Below are positions 1 through 5,228 of a stretch of DNA of 8,333 nucleotides, piece after piece. A program made the position numbers and the translations under genes. The first letter of the stretch is position 1, and each line of letters begins with the position of its first letter. The DNA comes from Candidatus Parcubacteria bacterium (GTDB taxonomy: Bacteria; Patescibacteriota; Patescibacteriia; CAIXNZ01): assembly GCA_026395675.1 (NCBI GenBank), contig JAPLYF010000026.1, forward strand, positions 1-8,333, written 5' to 3'. The notes below the pieces were generated by a model. The model worked only from the letters and a program-made list of their open reading frames with translations, did no database searches and was not told where the DNA came from.

Positions 1-147
1 GAAGAAATGGTTTTGCAAGATCATATTCCTTGCCGGTCAAGAGACTGCAATGGAGTCATGACATTGCATAGTGCGCCAATGGAACAAGCCAAACAGGTTC
101 CCAAAATATGGGAACGCGTTGAATTTCATGCACTCCAAGGAAGATAG
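1..147 (+). CDS. C-terminal fragment of an unidentified protein
   Basis: The first reading frame is open from the window edge to a TAG at 145-147, giving 48 residues; the start lies outside the window. I do not recognise the product. The tail contains two cysteines five residues apart (C-R-S-R-D-C) followed by a stretch rich in polar residues, so a metal-binding finger is conceivable but not shown. Codon composition is visibly more GC-rich than the defence genes further right and resembles the two minus-strand genes. After the TAG the same frame stays open to a TAA at 229-231 and ends exactly in the dispersed repeat, which may be chance. An open frame of this length at a window edge could also be fortuitous, so confidence is modest. 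Confidence 0.45.
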   Translation, partial: EEMVLQDHIPCRSRDCNGVMTLHSAPMEQAKQVPKIWERVEFHALQGR

Positions 148-171
148 GCGAGAGATCTAGCTCCTCTCGCC
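147..171. other. Perfect 8-bp inverted repeat just after the TAG stop
   Basis: GGCGAGAG at 147-154 is the exact reverse complement of CTCTCGCC at 164-171, with a 9-nt loop. It begins on the last base of the TAG of the upstream fragment, so it could help terminate that transcript. There is no T-run directly behind it (TTTT comes only around 191), so it is not a canonical intrinsic terminator. The right arm can alternatively pair with GGCGAG inside the dispersed repeat at 213-218. Confidence 0.4.
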
Positions 172-206
172 CTCACCAGAGGTATTCTATTTTTGCCACA
201 TATTGA

Positions 207-231
207 TAAGGTGGCGAGGGAATTGGTGTAA
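207..231 (+). repeat. Dispersed 25-bp repeat, copy 1
   Basis: This copy is identical over 25 bp to copy 2 (659-683) and differs at two bases from each of copies 3 (1106-1130) and 4 (4409-4433). The core reads AAGGTGGCGAGGGAATTGGT. It is not palindromic. Read in one frame, all copies encode K-V-A-R-E-L-(V/M)-stop. In copies 1, 3 and 4 the similarity continues about 7 bases downstream as a G(C/T)(G/A)AAT motif. It lies in the spacer between the tail at 1-147 and the terminator of the minus-strand membrane gene. Confidence 0.85.
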
Positions 232-256
232 GGCAAATATTTTAAATAATTTTTGG

Positions 257-295
257 AAAAGAAAAAGGCATTGATCATAAGATTGAACAATGCCT
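257..295 (-). terminator. Intrinsic terminator of the minus-strand membrane gene
   Basis: On the minus strand an 8-bp perfect stem (AGGCATTG at 295-288 and 273-266 in complementary form) with a 14-nt loop is followed directly by TTTTTC and TTTT (265-257). It starts 15 bases after the stop of the gene at 310-564, which is the classical hairpin-plus-U-tract arrangement. Confidence 0.8.
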
Positions 296-309
296 ATAGT
301 TGTTGGAGG

Positions 310-564
310 TTAGTGGCTAAAAGCGATCAGATTTATGACGACTGAGAGTAAGAGCAATACTGTTGCTATACCGCCCAGAACGAATGAGATGACAAAACCC
401 TTGATCCCTGATCCAAATGCCTGAAAGGCGCCATCCATGTCACTCTGGTCAAATCCTTTCTTTTTCATACCCATAATACGATTGATCTGGTTATACGAGG
501 CATATCCGATGAAAACCACCATCAGCACCAGCCAAAGCCACCAATACGCACCGATAAATTCCAT
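310..564 (-). CDS. Small two-helix membrane protein of unknown function
   Basis: This 84-residue protein is not one I recognise. Two hydrophobic segments are clear: about residues 5-24 (rich in W, L, V, preceded by E-F-I-G-A-Y) and about 55-80. A hydrophilic loop of about 30 residues with a K-K-K cluster at 34-36 separates them. The positive loop predicts that it faces the cytoplasm, with both termini outside. The ATG is supported by GAGG five bases upstream on the minus strand. The gene is a complete single-gene unit: promoter at 630-658, leader hairpin at 601-616, SD, and terminator at 257-295. It points away from panD, so 565-732 is a divergent promoter region. No pore, enzyme or transporter motif is visible, so function is open. 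Confidence 0.8.
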   Translation of the reverse strand: MEFIGAYWWLWLVLMVVFIGYASYNQINRIMGMKKKGFDQSDMDGAFQAFGSGIKGFVISFVLGGIATVLLLLSVVINLIAFSH

Positions 565-600
565 TTCTTCCTCTTTTTTTTGTTAGTGTTTCATATAAAT

Positions 601-616
601 AGGGAATACTTTCCCT
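601..616 (-). promoter_or_regulatory. Hairpin in the 5' leader of the membrane gene
   Basis: AGGGAA at 601-606 and TTCCCT at 611-616 form a perfect 6-bp stem with a 4-nt loop. If the promoter at 630-658 is real, this sits in the untranslated leader about 36 bases before the start codon. It may stabilise the mRNA or be a regulatory site; nothing decides between these. Confidence 0.4.
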
Positions 617-629
617 TAAATAATATTTA

Positions 630-658
630 AGATTAGCATGTCTATCAAATAATGTCAA
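630..658 (-). promoter_or_regulatory. Promoter of the minus-strand membrane gene
   Basis: On the minus strand a perfect -35 TTGACA (658-653) is followed after exactly 17 bp by TAATCT (635-630). An extended -10 TG one base before it gives TGCTAATCT. The -10 hexamer itself is weak (3 of 6), but the perfect -35, the spacing and the TGn compensate. The -35 touches the left edge of dispersed repeat copy 2. Confidence 0.55.
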
Positions 659-683
659 TAAGGTGGCGAGGGAATTGGTGTAA
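659..683 (+). repeat. Dispersed 25-bp repeat, copy 2
   Basis: It is identical to copy 1 over all 25 bases. It sits 49 bases before the panD start and directly next to the -35 of the divergent membrane gene. In the K-V-A-R-E-L-V-stop frame the open stretch runs back only to a stop at 621-623 and contains no ATG, so here it is not an evident ORF. Confidence 0.85.
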
Positions 684-694
684 TAAAGTTGTAT

Positions 695-723
695 TTGCAA
701 CATTTATTAAATCGAAGTAATTT
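695..723 (+). promoter_or_regulatory. panD: Candidate promoter of panD, possibly leaderless
   Basis: TTGCAA (695-700) is followed after 17 bp by TAATTT (718-723). Transcription would then start at or next to the ATG at 733, giving a leaderless mRNA, which fits the absence of any SD. The -10 match is only 3 of 6 and the region is AT-rich, so this is a weak call. Confidence 0.28.
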
Positions 724-732
724 ATAAATATT

Positions 733-1074
733 ATGAGGTGGATATTACGTTCTAAAATTCACAAAGCAATAGTTACTGAGGCCGACTTAAATTATATTGG
801 TAGCATTACAATTGACGAAGATTTGATTGATAAGGTTGGTTTTTGGCCTGGCGAGAAAGTATTGGTCGTAAGTAATACCTCTGGTGCAAGACTAGAAACC
901 TATGTCCTTGTTGGCAAAAGAAACTCAGGCACTATTTGTATGAATGGTGCTGCCTCTCATTTGATTAAAGTTGGTGAGGAAATAATCATTATGGGGTTTG
1001 AATTGACTGATAAACCCCTTAAACCCAAAAATATTTTAGTGGATAAAGATAATAAATTCGTGAAATATTTATGA
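733..1074 (+). CDS. panD: Aspartate 1-decarboxylase (pyruvoyl enzyme)
   Basis: PanD decarboxylates L-aspartate to beta-alanine for pantothenate and coenzyme A synthesis. The 113-residue length is close to the usual 110-130. Compared with the known E. coli enzyme, the landmarks are present: K8, the self-cleavage pair G23-S24 in Y-I-G-S (Ser24 becomes the pyruvoyl group), R53 in G-A-R-L-E-T-Y, Y57, and N71-G-A-A near the active site. The last 20 residues are a charged tail lacking obvious homology. Start at 733 puts the K-x-H box at the normal distance from the N-terminus; no SD is visible. No panB, panC or panE lies nearby, so the enzyme stands alone. The neighbour upstream is divergent, and downstream a 17-codon ORF starts two bases after the TGA. 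Family assignment is firm; its metabolic partner genes are unknown. Confidence 0.93.
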   Translation: MRWILRSKIHKAIVTEADLNYIGSITIDEDLIDKVGFWPGEKVLVVSNTSGARLETYVLVGKRNSGTICMNGAASHLIKVGEEIIIMGFELTDKPLKPKNILVDKDNKFVKYL

Positions 1075-1076
1075 AA

Positions 1077-1130
1077 ATGGACATTGTTGAATTTTGGGAT
1101 AATGATAAGGTGGCAAGGGAATTGGTTTAA
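1077..1130 (+). CDS. Possible 17-codon ORF ending in dispersed repeat
   Basis: An ATG two bases after the panD stop opens a frame reading MDIVEFWDNDKVARELV, closed by TAA at 1128-1130. The last seven codons are dispersed repeat copy 3. The position (TGA-AA-ATG) would allow termination-reinitiation from panD. Whether it is translated cannot be seen; 17 codons is short enough for chance, and its ATG has no SD of its own. It could be a leader peptide, a decayed gene end, or nothing. Confidence 0.25.
   Translation: MDIVEFWDNDKVARELV
1106..1130 (+). repeat. Dispersed 25-bp repeat, copy 3
   Basis: It matches copy 1 at 23 of 25 bases. Both differences (GCG to GCA, GTG to GTT) are silent third-position changes if read as K-V-A-R-E-L-V. 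It lies between panD and the defence cassette and is followed by TGCGAAT, as in related copies. Confidence 0.8.
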
Positions 1131-1183
1131 TGCGAATTTACCTGCCTGCCAGCAGGCAGACGAATAATGCGAATGATGCGAAT
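1131..1183. repeat. CTGCCTGC palindrome inside TGCGAAT iterations
   Basis: CTGCCTGC (1142-1149) and GCAGGCAG (1152-1159) form an 8-bp inverted repeat around two central bases. It is flanked by TGCGAAT at 1131, CGAAT at 1161, and TGCGAAT at 1168 and 1177. The same element, inverted, is found at 6409-6458. This palindrome type is familiar from Patescibacteria spacers; its function is not known to me. Confidence 0.75.
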
Positions 1184-1199
1184 ATTCTAATATGAGATT

Positions 1200-2009
1200 A
1201 TGGATACAGATTGTATGGATATCCCAATATTAACACATTATACTAAGGATATTGAAAAAACAGTGTCGATTCTTGAATTTGGTTTTTTTTATTCATATCA
1301 TCCCACAAGAACTTTCGACCAACTTTTTAAAGACGCAGATATTGATGCTGTAGAACCCGATGATCATGCAATGATATGTTTTACTGAATTAGATATAAAT
1401 AGCGCCACTAAACATAGAAGCAAATTTGGGCAGTATGGAATTGCCGTTTCAATGGAGTGGGCGAAAGCAATGGGAGCAAAAATGGTTGAATATGTTAAGC
1501 ACAATAGCCCCCATTATTATGAGTTGCTTCAGAAATTACAATCCAATGCTCCTGCCAAGCCTTTTGGGTATCCTGCCAACGAACAGCGGATGCCTATGTT
1601 TGAAAAGGTATTAAGACAGCAAACACTAGGTTCTCCTTCAATGGCAAAATTTTTTGGGGCTGGGCCAGATTGGAAAAAAATATTAAACGAACTACTATGG
1701 ATTCAAACCGAAGCACATAAAGAACAAAATGAATGGCGGATTCGCAATCCTAATCCTTGCGTGGGTATACAACATAGGGAGCCAACAGAAAGAGATAAAA
1801 AATTAGGAAGAATTAATAGTAATCCACCTTACGACCGGTCAGTCATGATAGTTATAATGTCAAAAGATGAAACTTTGCGTAAAATGAGTTTTTTATCAAT
1901 TGAGGCAAGCGAAATTAAATTCATCATTGTTCCAAAAGGAAGCAAGAAATTATTACAACAAATAATCAACACCACGCTATATAATAGCATTGATATTATT
2001 GAAGTTTAA
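1200..2009 (+). CDS. AbiGi-like abortive infection protein
   Basis: The 269-residue protein resembles the AbiGi family, named for the first gene of the lactococcal AbiG phage-resistance locus and described as its antitoxin component. Supporting features are the N-terminal I-L-T-H-Y-T (10-15) followed by S-I-L-E-x-G-F. Next come C-F-T-E-L near residue 60 and K-F-G-Q-Y-G-I-A-V with M-E-W about 75-87, then M-V-E-Y-V. Near residue 170 is E-A-H-K-E-Q-N-E-W-R-I. The H-Y-T and E-W-R-I elements also recall ADP-ribosyltransferase-like folds, but that is inference. Start at 1200 is the first ATG; Met6 at 1215 is equally possible, as neither has a clear SD. The methyltransferase follows after 14 nt, so an operon is likely. 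No AbiGii partner is adjacent; the restriction-modification pair occupies that place instead. Confidence 0.7.
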   Translation: MDTDCMDIPILTHYTKDIEKTVSILEFGFFYSYHPTRTFDQLFKDADIDAVEPDDHAMICFTELDINSATKHRSKFGQYGIAVSMEWAKAMGAKMVEYVKHNSPHYYELLQKLQSNAPAKPFGYPANEQRMPMFEKVLRQQTLGSPSMAKFFGAGPDWKKILNELLWIQTEAHKEQNEWRIRNPNPCVGIQHREPTERDKKLGRINSNPPYDRSVMIVIMSKDETLRKMSFLSIEASEIKFIIVPKGSKKLLQQIINTTLYNSIDIIEV

Positions 2010-2023
2010 TTAAATTTTTTATT

Positions 2024-2983
2024 ATGCAACAGGCACAATTGATAAAAATAACTATGCCTACAAAATTTGCCGATAGAAAAAGACTATTTTTAGAAAAATA
2101 TAAAAGTCCAACAGGCAAAACAAAATATAAAAGATGTGTTAATTCCACTCTCAGGTATGCCGGTGGCAAGAGTTTAGCAGTTGGCCTAATTGTTGAACTT
2201 TTACCAAATGATATTAAAAAAATGGTTTCCCCTTTTTTCGGAGGAGGAGCAATTGAAATTGCATGTGCTAAGGAATTAGGATTGCCAGTAGTTGGTTATG
2301 ATATTTTTGATATTCTCACTAACTTTTGGGATGTGCAAATAAACAATCCCGAAGAATTATACAAACGATTAAAAAAATTCAAACCTACTCGTGAAGAATT
2401 TAAGAGAGTAAAAGGTGTTATGAAATTACATTGGGATAAGAAAAAAATTATTAAAAATAAATATGATTTAGCTGCTTTGTATTATTTTAATCACAATACT
2501 TCATATGGCCCACACTTTTTGGGGTGGCCCTCAAACGTTTATTTGCAGAATGAACGTTATCAAAAAATCATTGAAAAGGTTAGAAATTTTGATGTTAAAA
2601 ATATAAAAGTTAGTTGTGCGTCTTTTGAAAATATTATGCCAAAACATCGAAATGATTTTTTGTATCTCGATCCGCCCTATTATCTAGACGGGGACAGTAA
2701 AACTTTTGTTGGTATGTATCCTCACCGTAATTTTCCAATACATCACAACGGATTTAAACACGAGTTACTAAGCGATTTATTAAAGAAGCATAAAGGTGGT
2801 TTTATATTGTCTTATAATGACTGCTCTGCAATTAGAGAGCTATATAAAGGTTTTGAAATGCTTACTCCAACGTGGCAATACACATTCAGTCAGGGTGATA
2901 CGCGAATAGGAATAAATAGATTAAAAGACAACAATGGTAGTCATATAAAAAAATCACATGAATTAATAATTTATAAAATATAA
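2024..2983 (+). CDS. D12-class adenine-specific DNA methyltransferase
   Basis: This is a SAM-dependent N6-adenine DNA methyltransferase of the Dam/M.DpnII type, 319 residues. Motifs are in the alpha-group order. R-Y-A-G-G-K-S (44-50, SAM contacts) comes first, then F-F-G-G-G (71-75, motif I), G-Y-D at 91-93, a central target-recognition region of roughly 95-205, and D-P-P-Y (216-219, catalytic motif IV). The late motif with G-G-F-I-L-S-Y-N-D is near 258-266. The first 40 residues are a basic extension. It would protect the host DNA against the endonuclease encoded 1 nt downstream. The recognition sequence cannot be read from the protein. The ATG at 2024 has no SD and follows the AbiGi-like stop by 14 nt; Met11 (2054) is an alternative start. 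Confidence 0.9.
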   Translation: MQQAQLIKITMPTKFADRKRLFLEKYKSPTGKTKYKRCVNSTLRYAGGKSLAVGLIVELLPNDIKKMVSPFFGGGAIEIACAKELGLPVVGYDIFDILTNFWDVQINNPEELYKRLKKFKPTREEFKRVKGVMKLHWDKKKIIKNKYDLAALYYFNHNTSYGPHFLGWPSNVYLQNERYQKIIEKVRNFDVKNIKVSCASFENIMPKHRNDFLYLDPPYYLDGDSKTFVGMYPHRNFPIHHNGFKHELLSDLLKKHKGGFILSYNDCSAIRELYKGFEMLTPTWQYTFSQGDTRIGINRLKDNNGSHIKKSHELIIYKI

Positions 2984-2984
2984 T

Positions 2985-3770
2985 ATGCTAAAATCTATTA
3001 TATTAAGAAAAAAACGCGGATTAAATTCGGAAGATGCAAGACGAGTGCGACAACAAGGGCATGATGATGCTTTAGAGTTTGCCTTAGCAATTGGATTAAG
3101 CAAGGATTATCAAAATGACGCTAAAGCAAAAAAAGATGTTATTGATCCATCAGGTGATGCGCACTCTGTAAAAAGTGGTCAGAAAAAATGGCAAATCTTT
3201 TTATATGGATTAGGAAGATTCGAATCAGATGAGGCTTTTGCAGTCATGAATGGAATGGGAGCACTTTTAATCAATTGCATTAAAGCATTCCCCGAATCTT
3301 TTGACGAATATCAAAAAAATAAACAAAGAGCGAAAGATAAACTAAGAATCCCAATGCGTGAAATGGCTGAAAAGCTTAAAATGCCAATAAGATTAAAAGC
3401 ATTCATGAATAAATCGATGTTTAATGGTGGCGAAGTGGATTACCTCACCGTAAAACATGAGGGCAAATTTCATGTTTTTTATTATAAAGATGTTATTGAA
3501 AAAATGAGTGAGAAGCTAGAAGTTTTAAATTCATCTGCTCGATCTAAAGGACAAACACCTGAACAGAAAGTTATATTTAGATATAAAGGGAAAAATCTTG
3601 GCGAACTTGAAATGCGCAATGATAGCCCAGTCCATTATAGAGAAATAAGATTTAATATGGTGAAACCGAAAGTAATGGATTTCTTATTCAAAGAAATTCC
3701 ATTTTCCAAAAATTTTAATGATAAAGTTTTAATGTATGGCACGACTGAAAAAAAATTCGGAAGATGGTAA
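2985..3770 (+). CDS. Probable type II restriction endonuclease
   Basis: This 261-residue protein starts one base after the methyltransferase stop (TAA-T-ATG) with no SD, a classic coupled restriction-modification layout. I do not recognise a named endonuclease family. A compact conserved-looking segment at 52-75, V-I-D-P-S-G-D-A-H-S-V-K-S-G then K-K-W-Q-I-F-L-Y, looks like a PD-(D/E)xK variant: D54 or D58 would bind metal with K63 in S-V-K, and E31 could contribute. A second candidate is G-E-V-D-Y-L-T-V-K (149-157), followed by a strand-like H-V-F-Y-Y. G-E-L-E-M-R with H-Y-R-E-I-R-F (206-223) may contact DNA. The role rests largely on gene position; the nuclease motif is inference. Confidence 0.65.
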   Translation: MLKSIILRKKRGLNSEDARRVRQQGHDDALEFALAIGLSKDYQNDAKAKKDVIDPSGDAHSVKSGQKKWQIFLYGLGRFESDEAFAVMNGMGALLINCIKAFPESFDEYQKNKQRAKDKLRIPMREMAEKLKMPIRLKAFMNKSMFNGGEVDYLTVKHEGKFHVFYYKDVIEKMSEKLEVLNSSARSKGQTPEQKVIFRYKGKNLGELEMRNDSPVHYREIRFNMVKPKVMDFLFKEIPFSKNFNDKVLMYGTTEKKFGRW

Positions 3771-3846
3771 TTATCAATTCTTGTCTTCAGGTATTCACCT
3801 CTAGCCCTTAAAATTTATATTAAATAATTAAACTAATCTTAAACCT

Positions 3847-4392
3847 ATGAATAAAATGTCTATGTCCCGCAAAGCGGGATCCGCCTTGGGCGGAAAAAAA
3901 CTATTTTTAATCGCCTTTGTCGCCTTATTATTAGGCGGATGTTCTTTGTTGGGGCAACCTTCAGTCACCACCAACACTAATACGCCAGCTGTGAATGAAG
4001 CGCCAACAATACCTGCTACTAACAAGCTGGATTTAAGCAATCAGAATTTAACCAAAGTTCCTGATTATGTTTTTAATCTGACCAATCTGCAAGAACTGAA
4101 TCTTTCCAATAACAAGCTTACTGGCGCAATTCAGTCGCAAATTGGACAACTCAAAAAGCTTAAAGTGCTTAATGCCAGCAATAATTTAATGACTGGTATT
4201 CCTGCTGAAGTTGGCCAGCTCACAAATTTACAAATACTGGATCTGTCCAATAACCAGCTAACTGGCTTGCCTAATGAGCTTGGTAATTTAAAAAATCTGC
4301 AAACATTCAATATCTCGGGTAATAATTATTCCACTCAAGATTTGAATGGCATTATGCAAAAATTGCCTGCAAGTGTTAGTATAATAAAGTAA
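3847..4392 (+). CDS. Leucine-rich-repeat lipoprotein
   Basis: This is a 181-residue exported protein anchored by lipid. Residues 1-18 are a basic n-region, 19-29 the hydrophobic core, and L29-G-G-C32 a lipobox, so Cys32 should be lipidated. A Thr/Asn/Pro-rich linker (about 33-59) leads to five leucine-rich repeats from about residue 61 to 174. The pattern L-x-x-L-x-L-S-N-N-x-L-T-G-x-P is clearest in the middle three, with a period of 23-24. Such repeats bind proteins; the partner is unknown. Residues 7-16 (SRKAGSALGG) are encoded by two tandem hairpins, apparently an inserted repeat kept in frame. The start at 3847 has no SD; Met4 and Met6 are also possible. It follows the endonuclease by 76 nt and is probably a separate unit. 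Confidence 0.88.
   Translation: MNKMSMSRKAGSALGGKKLFLIAFVALLLGGCSLLGQPSVTTNTNTPAVNEAPTIPATNKLDLSNQNLTKVPDYVFNLTNLQELNLSNNKLTGAIQSQIGQLKKLKVLNASNNLMTGIPAEVGQLTNLQILDLSNNQLTGLPNELGNLKNLQTFNISGNNYSTQDLNGIMQKLPASVSIIK
3865..3894. repeat. Two tandem perfect hairpins inside the lipoprotein gene
   Basis: TCCCGC-AAA-GCGGGA (3865-3879) is followed immediately by TCCGCC-TTG-GGCGGA (3880-3894). Each has a 6-bp perfect stem and a 3-nt loop. The block is exactly 30 nt, or 10 codons, and lies in the signal-peptide n-region. It is GC-rich against an AT-rich gene, which suggests insertion of a small repeat. Confidence 0.8.
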
Positions 4393-4408
4393 TTCGAAAA
4401 TAGGTGGC

Positions 4409-4433
4409 TAAGGTGGCGAGGGAATTGATGTGA
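4409..4433 (+). repeat. Dispersed 25-bp repeat, copy 4
   Basis: It matches copy 1 at 23 of 25 bases. In the same frame the changes convert the last Val to Met and TAA to TGA, keeping the stop. A GTG at 4404 gives V-A-K-V-A-R-E-L-M-stop after a TAG at 4401. It lies between the lipoprotein and the HGT-motif gene, about 27 bases before the latter's ATG, and is followed by TGTGAAT. Confidence 0.8.
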
Positions 4434-4453
4434 TGTGAATAATTTATTAAATT
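4425..4453 (+). promoter_or_regulatory. Candidate promoter of the HGT-motif gene, possibly leaderless
   Basis: TTGATG (4425-4430, inside repeat copy 4) is followed after 17 bp by TAAATT (4448-4453, 4 of 6 matches). Transcription would begin at about the ATG at 4461. The region is AT-rich, so chance matches are easy; this is a weak call. Confidence 0.28.
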
Positions 4454-4460
4454 TAAAATT

Positions 4461-5162
4461 ATGTCTCCAGAAAAACCGCCAAAAAATATTGAGCAGAAAT
4501 CAATAAAGAGCTCTGAAATACTTTCACCAAGTCAAAAAAATTTCGAACAATTGTCTTTTGAGAAATTACATGAGGCATGGAGAGAAAATCATAAGAAGCT
4601 CAAACAAGAATTGCATGAAGCCCCACCTCCTTATTTCGGATTACACGGAACAAGCGAAGAAGCATTTCAGAACATAATAAAATCCAGCAAAGTAGGGCTC
4701 AACATAGCGACTTTTTATGAAAAAGAATATGAGTCTGAACAATTTATCTATAAGATTTATGCGTCAGCTTTATATGTTTCATCTTATGCCATAATTAGCA
4801 AATCACCGGGTAGAATTGTTGTATTTAATTTAGAAAAGGATGGTAAAAATATAACGCATCCCTGGGAAAAATTAAAACCAGGCAATAGCATGCATTATTT
4901 ATTTGATGAAGACTCAGAGGAAGAAGAACAACATCTTTCTGCATTAGATAAGCCTGGCGGATTATTATGGAGATCCGATTTATTTTTAGGTGGGAAGGAC
5001 TTTAGCGAAAGATTTGCTGGCTCTATTGACCTGAATAGTGATGAACTAAGGAAGTATTTATCAAAATTAAATGATCCCTGGCGCGATATAATGAGAAACA
5101 GATTTCTAGCCCAAGAAATAATTACACGAGCACTTCATTTATTAGCAGAGAAAACGAAATAA
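4461..5162 (+). CDS. Unrecognised protein with HGT motif, possible ADP-ribosyltransferase-like fold
   Basis: This 233-residue soluble protein belongs to no family I can name. The first 55 residues are polar and charged, likely a flexible or coiled segment (K-L-H-E-A-W-R-E-N-H-K-K-L-K-Q-E). Then comes Y-F-G-L-H-G-T-S (58-65) followed by a helix ending in I-I-K-S-S and A-T-F-Y-E near 83-87. A helix A-S-A-L-Y-V-S-S-Y-A (101-110) leads into G-R-I-V-V-F-N-L. That order (HGT, then a Y-A helix, then a strand) recalls ADP-ribosyltransferase-type folds; a possible late acidic residue is E219 in A-Q-E-I. An acidic patch D-E-D-S-E-E-E-E lies at 149-156. It has no signal peptide and no membrane segment. 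The ATG has no SD. It follows the defence region, but membership is not shown. Confidence 0.6.
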   Translation: MSPEKPPKNIEQKSIKSSEILSPSQKNFEQLSFEKLHEAWRENHKKLKQELHEAPPPYFGLHGTSEEAFQNIIKSSKVGLNIATFYEKEYESEQFIYKIYASALYVSSYAIISKSPGRIVVFNLEKDGKNITHPWEKLKPGNSMHYLFDEDSEEEEQHLSALDKPGGLLWRSDLFLGGKDFSERFAGSIDLNSDELRKYLSKLNDPWRDIMRNRFLAQEIITRALHLLAEKTK

Positions 5163-5228
5163 AAAACTTGTTGGAATATTGGATATTTTAAAATATTCGC
5201 ATTATTAATAACTAACCTAAAAAAATTT

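Noticed and set aside
147..231. Attenuator formed by alternative pairing of 164-171 with 147-154 or 213-218
   Set aside because: The second pairing is only 6 bp and no gene on the plus strand follows within reach, so a regulatory switch cannot be supported.
491..703. Minus-strand open frame across 310-564's start
   Set aside because: It overlaps the well-supported membrane gene in another frame, its start lies in repeat copy 2, and it has no coding features.
207..1130. Regular spacing of repeat copies 1-3 (about 450 bp) as a CRISPR-like array
   Set aside because: The intervals contain genes and are not spacers; copy 4 breaks the spacing, and no cas gene is present.
3828..4040. Minus-strand frame over the lipoprotein start
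   Set aside because: It is antisense to the signal peptide with no supporting features.
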